A stretch of 64,000 nucleotides of DNA from contig JAIBBC010000001.1 of NCBI GenBank assembly GCA_019694875.1, positions 434,001 through 498,000 on the forward strand, given 5' to 3'. Made by a program: the position numbers and the translations under genes. This document shows positions 26,751 through 35,772 of the stretch, in pieces (position 1 is the stretch's first letter; each line of letters starts with the position of its first letter). The notes under the pieces are model-generated. The model did not search any database, was not told the origin of the DNA, and was given only the letters and a program-made list of their open reading frames with translations. The stretch is from Cyclobacteriaceae bacterium (lineage in GTDB: Bacteria > Bacteroidota > Bacteroidia > Cytophagales > Cyclobacteriaceae).

Positions 26751-27656
26751 TTACTTTTTTATGGCGTTTCGCATTAAAAAGTCTTCGTAAGCTTCTTTGT
26801 AAGACGGAACATCAGGAGCAAGTTTAATGGCTTCTTCATATGCGGTGATGGCATCAATGTAAAGCTTGTTCTCTTCATAAAAACCAGCCAAGATCAATTT
26901 ATTCAACGGTGTTTGTTCCGTCAATTCTGCATTAATAGTTTCAAGAGACTTGGCAACCTGCTGAGCATCCTTCGAAGGAAGAGCCTTAATCATGTATTCT
27001 TTTGAATCCATTTTCGGATCTGACTTGGATTTGATTTGTACCATGATGCCGGCAGAGAATGGATCACCGGGAGTATTAAACTTATACTTTGCGTCTTTCA
27101 AATCGATCTGAAATGTCTTCTCAGGTGTCTCAAAGGTTGCTAGTTGCTCGCTTGCCATATTAGAAATTGTAACAACATAAGGACCATTTGCAGTGGTGCT
27201 GAAATTTATAATAGCAATGTTGTTCAAAACAGCCGAGTTCTTTTCGGAGGGCAACATCAATGTAATAGCATGCTTATCTCCACGCTCTACCGCTCCTGTT
27301 GCTCCCAGCTTGGTTTTTTTTGCTTCTGCATTTGAGCTAAGAATAAAGTCTGTGTATTTGTTAAGTGCTGTTGCGCTTGGCTTAACTTTTATATCAGCTA
27401 CTTTCAACGATCCCGCTTCTTTGATCTCTACGGGCGCACCCTTCGCGCTAATTAAACCGAGATAGGCATTCTCGCCAATCTTAAGCTCGTCATTCGGCTT
27501 TAGAGTTGAACCAGTTTTAAGTGGTTGCCATGAGTCACCAGTTTTTACCTGGTTATTACCCTTGTTCGCCATTACCTTAAAAGCGTAATCCTGCCCAAAA
27601 GCGAATGATGTAATTGAGATTAAAGCTACTAACAAACTTAACGTTCTGGTTTTCAT
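26751..27656 (-). CDS. Secreted FecR-like domain protein with C-terminal TPR, copy 2
   Basis: 301 residues with signal peptide (SLLVALISITSFAFGQ). Same order as copy 1: FecR-like beta domain (VMANKGNNQVKTGDSWQPL, PVEIKEAGSLKV), the shared LNKYTDFILS and LGATGAVER strings, a middle region, and a TPR-like pair (LAGFYEEN, AITAYEEAIKLAPDV). The identity of the shared strings shows that the two arose by duplication, though most of the middle has diverged. A -7 box lies between the CHASE2 stop and this start, so it can be transcribed separately. Confidence 0.72.
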   Translation of the reverse strand: MKTRTLSLLVALISITSFAFGQDYAFKVMANKGNNQVKTGDSWQPLKTGSTLKPNDELKIGENAYLGLISAKGAPVEIKEAGSLKVADIKVKPSATALNKYTDFILSSNAEAKKTKLGATGAVERGDKHAITLMLPSEKNSAVLNNIAIINFSTTANGPYVVTISNMASEQLATFETPEKTFQIDLKDAKYKFNTPGDPFSAGIMVQIKSKSDPKMDSKEYMIKALPSKDAQQVAKSLETINAELTEQTPLNKLILAGFYEENKLYIDAITAYEEAIKLAPDVPSYKEAYEDFLMRNAIKK

Positions 27657-27681
27657 GATATTAGTGAGTGGATTATTGATG

Positions 27682-27689
27682 CAAATTTA
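27682..27689 (-). promoter_or_regulatory. -7 box TAAATTTG of the second FecR-like gene
   Basis: Exact TAnnTTTG on the minus strand in the 38-base gap after the CHASE2 stop, 25 bases before the next ATG. No matching -33 TTTG was found. Confidence 0.45.
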
Positions 27690-27694
27690 GCGAT

Positions 27695-29026
27695 TTATTT
27701 GTTTTCGGGGGTTAATACTCTCTTCCTTCTTTTGGTAAACAAACCCCTAAAACCGAGCCTTCTGAGCCGATTTAAAAGGTTTTTTACAACACCTATATAA
27801 ATCTCATAAGCATCCCCGACTAATGCAATTGCTGCCAGCGTTAACGTGATTTCAAACTTAAAGTTATACCAGCTGAAGATCATAACCATTAACACGGTAA
27901 AGAGCAACAACTCCAGAATCTGAAGGAGTTTGGTTATACCATCGTACCAGTCAGGGAGCCTTACGTGAATTAGCGAAAATAATGCCACGTTCAGCAAACA
28001 AATGATGACGGCCATCGATATTTCCTGCCACTTGTCCATCTTGTTAACGTAGTCCCTGTTCATTATCATCGAAACAATATTTGCATGAACAACTACCCCG
28101 AACATGTCGGGATTAGCCTTTCCCGCCATTTTCTTGTTCAAAGGGGTGTAGAATTTATCAGACCATGTCGGATCGCCAAGTTTTGATCCCAAAAATCCAA
28201 AAATCACAATTTTGTCCTTAATCATACCGGGCAGAAAATTTCCCTGAAATACATCCGACACATCCAGTGTATAATACATCTGCGGGTAATTAGTTTGACC
28301 GAACACGTCAACGATATTTCCACGATAGTTTATAACCTCAGAGAAATTGTCTCTCTCCAGAAATTCCTTCGTCTTAACTGAATCGTACATCATCGCCATC
28401 TGTACAGAGAAAGCAAGCTCACGATTGCCATTCACCATCATACTCGGATTAAAAGACCGGCACGTTTTAACGTCATCTTGAAAAGCTGCACCGGTTTCCA
28501 AACTCGCAAACCCACGCGCAGCGGCTGAGTCGCGGTAAATGGGATCTGATAATACTAGTGAGTCATACACATCTTCAAGATCGGTGGATTGAAGTTTTCT
28601 GGATTGCATGAGCTTAGTAACCAACACAACGTTGCCAGCATCTTTTATAACTTGTCCAAGGAAGGCGTTTCCCAATGTATCTTTCAATGCAGGGCAATTT
28701 AGTGTGTCTCTCGGACGCGTTCCACAATGAAAGAACGCGTCTATGCCGATCACCTTTGGTTCGAACTGACTAATGATCGCTATTTGCTGAGCCAATTCAC
28801 GCCTGGTTAAATAACCGATATTAACTACCACAATGCTGGTATCAGGCAAAGGGTCGTCCCGTAAATTTTGAAATACATAGTCAGTCAATTCAACATCACC
28901 CAATGCCTGGCCAATAGAATCAAACGCATCGAAAAGCCTGAGTTGGGTGATCTTTACAAGACCCCACATAAGAATAAATGTAAAGGATGTAGCTATAACG
29001 GCATCCAGCCAAAAACTTTTCTTCAT
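27695..29026 (-). CDS. CHASE2-domain membrane protein
   Basis: 443 residues. One membrane segment at the N-terminus (about 10-28), then a CHASE2 sensor domain: TSIVVVNIGYLTRRELAQQIAII, PKVIGIDAFF and, later, DKIVIFGFLG. It ends with two or three membrane segments (about 340-420) and a basic tail (RRLGFRGLFTKRRKRV). There is no kinase, cyclase or other output domain, which is unusual for CHASE2 proteins. FecR-like genes follow it directly, a pairing seen for CHASE2 in other bacteria. It may sense an envelope signal and pass it to the FecR-like proteins; this is inference. Confidence 0.8.
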   Translation of the reverse strand: MKKSFWLDAVIATSFTFILMWGLVKITQLRLFDAFDSIGQALGDVELTDYVFQNLRDDPLPDTSIVVVNIGYLTRRELAQQIAIISQFEPKVIGIDAFFHCGTRPRDTLNCPALKDTLGNAFLGQVIKDAGNVVLVTKLMQSRKLQSTDLEDVYDSLVLSDPIYRDSAAARGFASLETGAAFQDDVKTCRSFNPSMMVNGNRELAFSVQMAMMYDSVKTKEFLERDNFSEVINYRGNIVDVFGQTNYPQMYYTLDVSDVFQGNFLPGMIKDKIVIFGFLGSKLGDPTWSDKFYTPLNKKMAGKANPDMFGVVVHANIVSMIMNRDYVNKMDKWQEISMAVIICLLNVALFSLIHVRLPDWYDGITKLLQILELLLFTVLMVMIFSWYNFKFEITLTLAAIALVGDAYEIYIGVVKNLLNRLRRLGFRGLFTKRRKRVLTPENK

Positions 29027-29087
29027 GGGGACTAGGGTTTTACCTAAATTTAGAAATTAGGGACGTAATTCTACGCATTTTTACTTC

Positions 29088-30083
29088 GTGAAACCTCGCC
29101 TGTCAACCGATGAATACGCTGCCGGAATCGCTGCCGGTGACCGGGTAATTCTGGCGAAAGCAATCAGTTTGGCGGAAAGCAGTCTTCCGGATGACCAGGA
29201 GCAAGCTTCAGATTTAATCGCTAAGCTCCCACTCTCAAAAAAATCAATCCGCATTGGAATAACGGGCGTACCGGGCGTTGGCAAAAGTACATTCATTGAA
29301 GCATTCGGTAAGTACATTACTTCATTGAACAAAAAGCTTGCGGTGTTAACCATTGATCCGAGCAGCCAGCTTACCAAGGGAAGTATCCTCGGTGATAAAA
29401 CACGCATGGAGGAGCTTTCCAAAAATCCGCTTGCCTTCATCCGGCCTACAGCATCCGGTAATACACTGGGGGGAACAGCAGGTCGGACACGCGAATCGAT
29501 TTTTTTATGTGAATCGGCCGGATATGATGTTATACTTATTGAAACAGTTGGCGTAGGGCAATCTGAAACCAGCGTTAAAAACGTTGTCGACTTTTTTTTG
29601 CTGCTGATGCTGGCGGGCGCGGGCGATGAACTTCAGGGGATCAAGAAAGGTATCATGGAAATGGCCGATACAGTACTGATTACCAAAGCCGATGGCGATA
29701 ACCTTAAACGGGCGCGCGAAGCTCAGGCCGATTACCAGCATGCGCTAAATCTGTTCAGCGAAACAACTTCCGGCTGGAAGCCAAAGGTGTTGATCTGCTC
29801 GGCATTGACCAATACCGGAATACGCGAAGTATGGCAAACAATCGAGTTATTCCGGGATCAACTTATGCAGAACGGGCATCTGGCTTCACAGCGCAATGAA
29901 CAACGCATAACGGCTTTTCATGAGTTATTTGAATTGCAGTTGAAAAGTGAGCTGACCAAATTCCCCGAGCTTCAAAAAAAAGCTGAGCAGCTTGAAAGGC
30001 AAGTGGCAGAACAGAATCTGTCTCCGCACAAAGCTTCAACCGAGCTGCTTAACCTTTATCGCGAAGCGATTAAAAAATCCTAA
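29088..30083 (+). CDS. meaB: Methylmalonyl-CoA mutase-associated GTPase MeaB
   Basis: 331 residues with a GTG start at 29088. The G-domain has the P-loop GVPGVGKST near residue 64, TIDPSSQ, ETVGVGQSE and TKADGDN, in the order of the ArgK/MeaB family. MeaB protects and reloads the B12 cofactor of methylmalonyl-CoA mutase. The mutase genes are not beside it. Its TAA stop overlaps the TAG stop of the convergent DUF5522 gene. Confidence 0.92.
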   Translation: MKPRLSTDEYAAGIAAGDRVILAKAISLAESSLPDDQEQASDLIAKLPLSKKSIRIGITGVPGVGKSTFIEAFGKYITSLNKKLAVLTIDPSSQLTKGSILGDKTRMEELSKNPLAFIRPTASGNTLGGTAGRTRESIFLCESAGYDVILIETVGVGQSETSVKNVVDFFLLLMLAGAGDELQGIKKGIMEMADTVLITKADGDNLKRAREAQADYQHALNLFSETTSGWKPKVLICSALTNTGIREVWQTIELFRDQLMQNGHLASQRNEQRITAFHELFELQLKSELTKFPELQKKAEQLERQVAEQNLSPHKASTELLNLYREAIKKS

Positions 30084-30238
30084 CCCTTCTTCTGGAAACC
30101 GTAAGGGCAGTGGCGACAGCCGCTTTTGCAACAGTACCCGCGTTTTCGATGATAGGCTTCCGTAAAAACCAGCAGGCCGTTCTCGAAGTAATAATCTTCG
30201 GTGGCATCATCTTTCGGCTTTTCCTTTTCCTTCGACAT
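30080..30238 (-). CDS. DUF5522 family small cysteine-rich protein, 52 residues
   Basis: 52 residues: a charged start (MSKEKEKPKDDATED), then YYFENGLLVFTEAYHRKRG and the cysteine cluster YCCKSGCRHCPYGF with four cysteines in eleven residues. This is the DUF5522 pattern; a metal site is likely from the CC-x3-C-x2-C arrangement, but none is proven. No signal peptide, so cytosolic. The gene converges with meaB, and the two stop codons overlap. Confidence 0.85.
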   Translation of the reverse strand: MSKEKEKPKDDATEDYYFENGLLVFTEAYHRKRGYCCKSGCRHCPYGFQKKG

Positions 30239-30296
30239 TGGTTATCGGTTGACTAAAGGTATCAAAGATTAGAGAGAATTAAAGTATCATTGCGAC

Positions 30297-31391
30297 ATGA
30301 AAAAGCTGCTAACAGCAATTATTACAATCTTAAGTCTGCATTGCTATGCGCAGACCATTCATTACGCAACCGGTTTCCGTGTAACAACCGCAGGAACTTC
30401 TAAACTGGTAGAAGTCACCTATCCTTATAAAGGCGCTACTACCGGTTACAAATATTTGCTTGTAAAAAAAGGCACTACTCCGCCCAAGCATGACGATAAT
30501 GTTACAGTAATCTATACACCGCTTCAGCGGATTGTGTGTACATCAACGACACACATCCCGCTGCTCGACTACCTGGATATCAGTGATAAACTGGTTGGCT
30601 TCCCGACTACTGACTATATCAGCTCGGAAAAAACGCGAAAACTGATTGATGCAGGCAAGGTTGAAGAGCTGGGCATCGACAAAGGCATGAACATCGAAAA
30701 ACTGGTGGTGCTAAAGCCTGATGTTGTGATGAGTTATACGATGACGGCAGATCTCGGTCAACTCAAGAAAATTCAGGAACTGGGAATACCGGTCATTCTG
30801 AATGCAGAGTATCTCGAAGAACATCCGTTGGGGCGCGCTGAGTGGATTAAGTTTATAGCGTTGTTCTTCGAAAAAGAAAAACAAGCCGATCAGGTTTTTG
30901 CCATGATTGAAAAGAACTACCTCGAAACAAAAAAACTGGCAGGTCAGGTAGTCAAACGGCCCACGGTATTGAGCGGAGTGATGTACAGCGATGCCTGGTT
31001 TATGCCGGGCGGGCGGAATTATGCAGCCAAACTTTTGAATGACGCGGGCGCGGATTACTTATGGAAATCGGATTCCACGAAAGGCTTTTTACAATTGAGT
31101 TTTGAAGCTGTTTTCGAAAAAGCTTATGCAGCAGACCTTTGGATTGGGGTTGGATCTTTCGCTACGCTGGAAGAAATGAAGAATGGAGATGAGCGTTACA
31201 CGAAATTTAATCCCTATCAGATTCGTCAGGTTTATACGTACAATGCGAGGAAGGGTGCAAAGGGCGGGAGTGAGTTTTTGGAGTTGGGGTACTTAAGACC
31301 GGACATTATCCTGAAGGATCTCGTAAAAATTGCACACCCGGACCTTCTTCCGGATTACCAGCTCTATTTTCATAAGCGACTAATAAAATAG
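30297..31391 (+). CDS. ABC transporter substrate-binding protein (iron-siderophore/B12 type)
   Basis: 364 residues with signal peptide (LLTAIITILSLHCYAQ). It has the class III binding-protein pattern of PF01497: RIVCTSTTHIPLLDYLDISDKLVGFP in the first lobe, LKPDVVMSY, a long linking helix, and PGGRNYAAKLLNDAGADYLW in the second lobe. Members bind ferric siderophores, haem or cobalamin for a BtuCD/FhuBC-type importer. No permease or ATPase genes are next to it, so the ligand cannot be told. A cobalamin link to the nearby meaB is possible but not supported by more than proximity. Confidence 0.85.
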   Translation: MKKLLTAIITILSLHCYAQTIHYATGFRVTTAGTSKLVEVTYPYKGATTGYKYLLVKKGTTPPKHDDNVTVIYTPLQRIVCTSTTHIPLLDYLDISDKLVGFPTTDYISSEKTRKLIDAGKVEELGIDKGMNIEKLVVLKPDVVMSYTMTADLGQLKKIQELGIPVILNAEYLEEHPLGRAEWIKFIALFFEKEKQADQVFAMIEKNYLETKKLAGQVVKRPTVLSGVMYSDAWFMPGGRNYAAKLLNDAGADYLWKSDSTKGFLQLSFEAVFEKAYAADLWIGVGSFATLEEMKNGDERYTKFNPYQIRQVYTYNARKGAKGGSEFLELGYLRPDIILKDLVKIAHPDLLPDYQLYFHKRLIK

Positions 31392-31435
31392 CAAACCCGG
31401 CAGGGGATTTGCTTTTTTTCGCAAAACCCAGTGTC

Positions 31436-32203
31436 ATGAAACTCTCCCTGATTACAGCGCTATGCATAGTGTGCACCGGCTGCTCAACGTATCAGTACGT
31501 AACCGTGAGCAGCCCGCTTAAAACCCAAAATGAATTTATTGCTGAAAATGATACGGTGAAGATTTCCTACGACTTTAGCGGAGAACAAGGGCCGGTAAAA
31601 ATTTCTATTTATAACAAGTTATCGACACCCTTGTATGTCGACTGGAGCAAGTCGGCATTAATAATTGGTGATATGCGCAAAAGCTACTCCGACAAAAATC
31701 TCTCGTTAGCAGCCGAAATGAATGGAACCGAAACGCGGTGGATGAATTACACCTCACAATCGGCAACAATCAATGGAAAACTCACGAGTGGTGAGGTATC
31801 CGGATTTATCCCCCCTAAATCACAGGCGCTGGAAACACCCTTAACGTTAAGCCCAAAACTCTTTCAACTGCCGACTGCTGCCAACGAGAAAAACCGGAAA
31901 ATGGAAGATGGAATCATCGTAGAATTCAAATCGTACACACTGAACGAATCGCCCCTCACATTCCGAAGTTATCTCACACTTTCCACAAAGGCAGATCTCT
32001 CCGAACCCATTCACTTCGATCATGAATTTTGGGTTTCAGAGGTCTTCCAAACCCTGAACGGCCCCAAAAAATTCTCTACAAAACCCAACCGGTTCCACTT
32101 AAAAAAGACTTCATATGCAGGTGCCTGCGTACTGGGAGTGGCAACGCTTGGGGGAGTGATCTGGGCGCTGCAGTATCAAAACGAAAAAGCCTCCCTGGAT
32201 TAA
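31436..32203 (+). CDS. Lipoprotein of unknown function
   Basis: 255 residues from the ATG at 31436, which gives the lipoprotein signal MKLSLITALCIVCTGC. The earlier start at 31409 would bury the signal. The mature part is rich in beta strands (VTVSSPLKTQNEFIAENDTVKISYDF, and KISIYNKLSTPLYVDW), and a hydrophobic segment near the end (AGACVLGVATLGGVIWALQ) may be a membrane anchor. No family is recognised. The stop codon is inside the loop of a terminator hairpin. Confidence 0.65.
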   Translation: MKLSLITALCIVCTGCSTYQYVTVSSPLKTQNEFIAENDTVKISYDFSGEQGPVKISIYNKLSTPLYVDWSKSALIIGDMRKSYSDKNLSLAAEMNGTETRWMNYTSQSATINGKLTSGEVSGFIPPKSQALETPLTLSPKLFQLPTAANEKNRKMEDGIIVEFKSYTLNESPLTFRSYLTLSTKADLSEPIHFDHEFWVSEVFQTLNGPKKFSTKPNRFHLKKTSYAGACVLGVATLGGVIWALQYQNEKASLD

Positions 32204-32213
32204 GGAGGCTTTT
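32185..32213. terminator. Bidirectional terminator overlapping the lipoprotein stop codon
   Basis: Stem AAAAGCCTCC at 32185-32194 and GGAGGCTTTT at 32204-32213; the loop holds the TAA stop of the lipoprotein gene. Its symmetric A/T ends can also stop the str operon transcript coming from rpsJ. Confidence 0.85.
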
Positions 32214-32234
32214 CATATTCTAAGAGAGCTTTAA

Positions 32235-32540
32235 CTACACTTTGATTTCAACATCAACACCGCTCGGAAGCTCAAGCTTCATAAGGGCGTCAACTGTTTT
32301 CGCGCTGTTTGAGTAAATGTCAACCAAACGCTTGTAGGTGCACAGCTGAAACTGCTCACGTGATTTTTTGTTTACGTGCGGTGATCGGAGTACGGTAAAA
32401 ATTTCACGCTCGGTAGGCAACGGAATAGGTCCGCTAACCACAGCGCCTGTAGCTTTCACTGCGCGCACAATCTTTTCAGATGACTTATCAACCAGTGTGT
32501 GGTCGTAAGATTTCAATTTGATTCTGATTTTCTGGTTCAT
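32235..32540 (-). CDS. rpsJ: 30S ribosomal protein S10
   Basis: 101 residues, the normal length. It shows [17 protein letters not shown] and the [28 protein letters not shown] loop region that reaches the 30S head; S10 is also the NusE subunit of antitermination complexes. It is the last gene of rpsL-rpsG-fusA-rpsJ, 24 bases after fusA. The S10-operon genes (rplC and on) that often follow are not here: the next gene converges and a terminator lies between. Confidence 0.98.
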   Translation of the reverse strand: MNQKIRIKLKSYDHTLVDKSSEKIVRAVKATGAVVSGPIPLPTEREIFTVLRSPHVNKKSREQFQLCTYKRLVDIYSNSAKTVDALMKLELPSGVDVEIKV

Positions 32541-32564
32541 AAATCTAAACGTCTTTTAGATATT

Positions 32565-34679
32565 TTATTTAGCGGCTACAGCGCCCTTTACTTCTTCAAT
32601 TACTTTATCAGCAAGGTTCTTCGGAACCGGTGAGTAGTGAGAGAATGTCAGGTTAGCCGAGGCACGACCTGAAGTCAATGTTCTCAAGTCGGTGATGTAA
32701 CCGAAAAGTTCTTTCAGCGGCACATCTGCCTTGATCACCTGCGCACCACCCCGTGTATCCATTCCTTTCATGATACCTCTTCTGCGGTTCAAGTCACCTG
32801 TTACAGAACCCGTGTACTCATCCGGAGAAATTACCTCCACGCCCATGATTGGTTCGAGCAGTTGCGGAGCACATTTGCTGGCCGCTTCTTTGAAACCGAT
32901 ACGAGCTGCCAATTCAAACGACAGAGAGTCAGAGTCTACATCATGGTATGAACCATGGAACAGACGAACCTTCATCGAGTCAATCGGATAACCAGCCAAC
33001 GGACCGTTGTTCATTGACTGTTCAAAGCCTTTCTGAATAGCCGGGATGAATTCACGAGGAATGACACCACCCACGATATCATTCACAAACTCAAGGCCTG
33101 GCTTGTCTTCAGGACCAAGTTCACGTGGTCCGATTTCGAATACGATATCCGCAAACTTACCGCGACCACCGGTCTGCTTCTTGTAAACTTCTTTATGCTC
33201 GACCGATTTGGTAAGCGCTTCTTTATACGCAACCTGGGGAGCACCCTGGTTAATTTCTACTTTAAATTCACGCTTCAGACGGTCGATGATGATCTCCAGG
33301 TGAAGTTCACCCATACCGCGAAGAATCGTCTGACCAGTTTCCTGATCGGTATTTACGCGAAGTGTTGGATCTTCTTCAACCAGCTTTGAAATCGCCATAC
33401 CCAGTTTGTCGGCATCAGCCTGCTTCTTAGGCTCGATCGCATAACCGATAACAGGCTCAGGGAAGATCATTGACTCAAGAACCACCGGACGTTTTTCATC
33501 GCACAGTGTGTCACCTGTTTTAATGTCTTTGAAACCTACTACCGCACCGATATCACCAGCCTGCAGTCTTTCAATCTGGTTCTGTTTGTTAGCGTGCATC
33601 TGGAATACACGGGAGATACGTTCCTTTTGGCCAGAACGCGTGTTCTGAATGTAAGAACCTGACTCAAGAACACCAGAATATGCGCGTACGAAGCAAAGCC
33701 GGCCTACGAACGGGTCGGTTGCAATCTTAAATGCAAGACCTACGAATGGCTCGCTTTCGTTCGGACGAATTTCAACTTCAGCTTCCGTATCCGGATTTGT
33801 ACCGATGATTACATCCTTATCCAACGGAGAAGGAAGCAATTCCATCACGTAATCCAACATAGTCTGAACGCCTTTGTTCTTGAATGAAGAACCGCACATC
33901 ATCGGAACGATCTTCATATCAATGGTAGCCTTGCGAAGGGCTGTCAGAATCTCCGCCTCAGAGATTGAGTTCGGATCTTCAAAGAATTTTTCGATCAGCG
34001 TTTCATCATATTCAGCTACAGCCTCAAGCAATTTCTCGCGGTATTCAGCTGCTTCTGCAACCATGTCTTCAGGAATTGGAACAACCTGGTAGGTCATACC
34101 TTTATCGCTTTCATTCCAGATAATACCCCGGTTGTTGATCAGGTCAACTACGCCACGGAAGTTATCTTCAGCACCAATCGGCAATTGAAGTGCAACGGCA
34201 TTGCTGCCAAGCTGCTCTTTCACCTGCTTGCAAACTCCGAGGAAGTCTGCACCTGAACGGTCCATTTTGTTTACGAAACCGATACGGGCAACTTTATAGT
34301 TGTCGGCCAGGCGCCAGTTCGTTTCAGACTGAGGCTCAACACCATCAACTGAACTGAACAGGAACACAAGACCATCCAATACACGAAGCGAACGGTTTAC
34401 CTCAACGGTAAAGTCAACGTGACCGGGTGTATCAATGATGTTTACGTGATATTCGTTATTGCGGTATTTCCAGTGAACCGTAGTCGCGGCAGAGGTAATC
34501 GTGATACCACGCTCCTGCTCCTGCGCCATCCAGTCCATCGTGGCTGCACCTTCGTGCACTTCACCAATTTTATGATTCACCCCTGCATAGTACAGGATAC
34601 GCTCGGTAGTAGTTGTTTTTCCGGCATCAATGTGAGCCGCAATACCGATGTTTCTGGTGAACTTAAGATCTCTTGCCAT
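32565..34679 (-). CDS. fusA: Elongation factor G
   Basis: 704 residues. G1 [15 protein letters not shown] near residue 17, DTPGHVDF as G3 and NKMDRSG as G4, then the usual domains II-V ending in [17 protein letters not shown]. It drives ribosome translocation with GTP. In the str operon it lies 21 bases after rpsG. The order of domains and length fit the housekeeping EF-G, not a tetracycline-protection protein. Confidence 0.98.
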   Translation of the reverse strand: MARDLKFTRNIGIAAHIDAGKTTTTERILYYAGVNHKIGEVHEGAATMDWMAQEQERGITITSAATTVHWKYRNNEYHVNIIDTPGHVDFTVEVNRSLRVLDGLVFLFSSVDGVEPQSETNWRLADNYKVARIGFVNKMDRSGADFLGVCKQVKEQLGSNAVALQLPIGAEDNFRGVVDLINNRGIIWNESDKGMTYQVVPIPEDMVAEAAEYREKLLEAVAEYDETLIEKFFEDPNSISEAEILTALRKATIDMKIVPMMCGSSFKNKGVQTMLDYVMELLPSPLDKDVIIGTNPDTEAEVEIRPNESEPFVGLAFKIATDPFVGRLCFVRAYSGVLESGSYIQNTRSGQKERISRVFQMHANKQNQIERLQAGDIGAVVGFKDIKTGDTLCDEKRPVVLESMIFPEPVIGYAIEPKKQADADKLGMAISKLVEEDPTLRVNTDQETGQTILRGMGELHLEIIIDRLKREFKVEINQGAPQVAYKEALTKSVEHKEVYKKQTGGRGKFADIVFEIGPRELGPEDKPGLEFVNDIVGGVIPREFIPAIQKGFEQSMNNGPLAGYPIDSMKVRLFHGSYHDVDSDSLSFELAARIGFKEAASKCAPQLLEPIMGVEVISPDEYTGSVTGDLNRRRGIMKGMDTRGGAQVIKADVPLKELFGYITDLRTLTSGRASANLTFSHYSPVPKNLADKVIEEVKGAVAAK

Positions 34680-34700
34680 GAATTGTTATTGCTAGAAAAA

Positions 34701-35168
34701 TTAGAATCTGAAATGAGAGAAAGCCTTGTTCGCATCCGCCATGCGGTGCGTATCGTCTTTCTTCTTGATGGCTGCACCTTCGCCTTTTGATGCTGCGATG
34801 ATTTCAGCTGCGAGCTTGTCCATCATGGTCTTTTCACCACGGAGGCGAGCGAAGTCGATGAGCCACTTAATGCTCAGGTTGATCTTACGCTCAGGACGGA
34901 TTTCAACCGGCACCTGGAAGGTTGCGCCACCTACCCTGCGGCTTTTTACCTCCACGGATGGCATCAGGTTGTTCATCGCGCGCTTCCAAACTTCGAGGCC
35001 GCTTTCGCCTGTCTTCTTTTCTACCTGTTCCACAGCATCGTAGAAGATACCGTAAGCAATGCTCTTCTTGCCTTGCTCCATGAGGTAGTTAACAAACTTC
35101 GTTACCAGCGTATCCTGAAATTTAGGATCAGGCAGTAAGTATCTTTTTTTCGGTTTTGACTTTCTCAT
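34701..35168 (-). CDS. rpsG: 30S ribosomal protein S7
   Basis: 155 residues, normal length. [40 protein letters not shown] and the C-terminal [15 protein letters not shown] are all S7 features. S7 starts assembly of the 30S head by binding the 3' domain of 16S rRNA. It follows rpsL by 12 bases. Confidence 0.98.
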   Translation of the reverse strand: MRKSKPKKRYLLPDPKFQDTLVTKFVNYLMEQGKKSIAYGIFYDAVEQVEKKTGESGLEVWKRAMNNLMPSVEVKSRRVGGATFQVPVEIRPERKINLSIKWLIDFARLRGEKTMMDKLAAEIIAASKGEGAAIKKKDDTHRMADANKAFSHFRF

Positions 35169-35180
35169 CGCTTCTGAAAA

Positions 35181-35588
35181 TTATTTTTTGCCTTTCGCTG
35201 CCGGAGCTGCTGCACCAGCCTTAGGACGTTTTGCACCATACTTAGAGCGGCTCTGCTTACGGCCGTTTACACCGGCAGTATCCAACGCGCCACGCACGAT
35301 GTGGTAACGAACACCGGGAAGGTCTTTTACCCTGCCACCGCGAATCAGCACGATTGAGTGTTCCTGCAGGTTGTGGCCTTCGCCAGGGATGTATGCGTTA
35401 ACCTCTTTCTGGTTGGTTAAGCGAACACGGGCCACTTTGCGCATAGCTGAGTTAGGCTTCTTTGGTGTTGTCGTGTACACGCGTGTACAAACACCTCTGC
35501 GCTGAGGGCATGAATCAAGGGCCGGAGACTTGGATTTAAACTCCAATTTCTTGCGTCCTTTTCTTACAAGTTGCTGAATGGTAGGCAT
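35181..35588 (-). CDS. rpsL: 30S ribosomal protein S12
   Basis: 135 residues. The decoding-centre loop [13 protein letters not shown] has K43-K44 intact and [13 protein letters not shown] keeps the second site, so nothing here suggests streptomycin resistance. The tail [12 protein letters not shown] is an alanine/lysine-rich extension of about ten residues beyond the E. coli end, as is common in Bacteroidota. First gene of the str operon, with a consensus promoter 40 bases upstream. Confidence 0.98.
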   Translation of the reverse strand: MPTIQQLVRKGRKKLEFKSKSPALDSCPQRRGVCTRVYTTTPKKPNSAMRKVARVRLTNQKEVNAYIPGEGHNLQEHSIVLIRGGRVKDLPGVRYHIVRGALDTAGVNGRKQSRSKYGAKRPKAGAAAPAAKGKK

Positions 35589-35627
35589 TTATAATGTTTA
35601 TTATGAACCTTTCAAAAATTAGGACTG

Positions 35628-35658
35628 CAAAGGTATCATAAAGAAGGCTTGTTACAAA
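35628..35658 (-). promoter_or_regulatory. Bacteroidota-type promoter of the str operon
   Basis: TTTG (complement of 35655-35658), 19 bases, then TACCTTTG (complement of 35628-35635); both elements match the consensus. The bases after the -7 box read CAGTCCTAA. The same TTTGCAGTCCT string follows the -7 box candidate in front of tRNA-Trp/secE. The leader to the rpsL ATG is about 35 bases. Confidence 0.82.
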
Positions 35659-35772
35659 ACCCTGATCAAAAGATTTTTAACAGGCAAAGGCCCATTTCGG
35701 GCTGATTTTCAGCTTTTTACAGGATCTAAAAAAGATTTAACAGCCTCGTAAAACCGCGTTTCAGGCCCAAAA

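Noticed and set aside
32541-32564. Missing tuf in the str operon taken as gene loss
   Set aside because: A full tuf gene is present at 54030-55217 in the usual Bacteroidota position.
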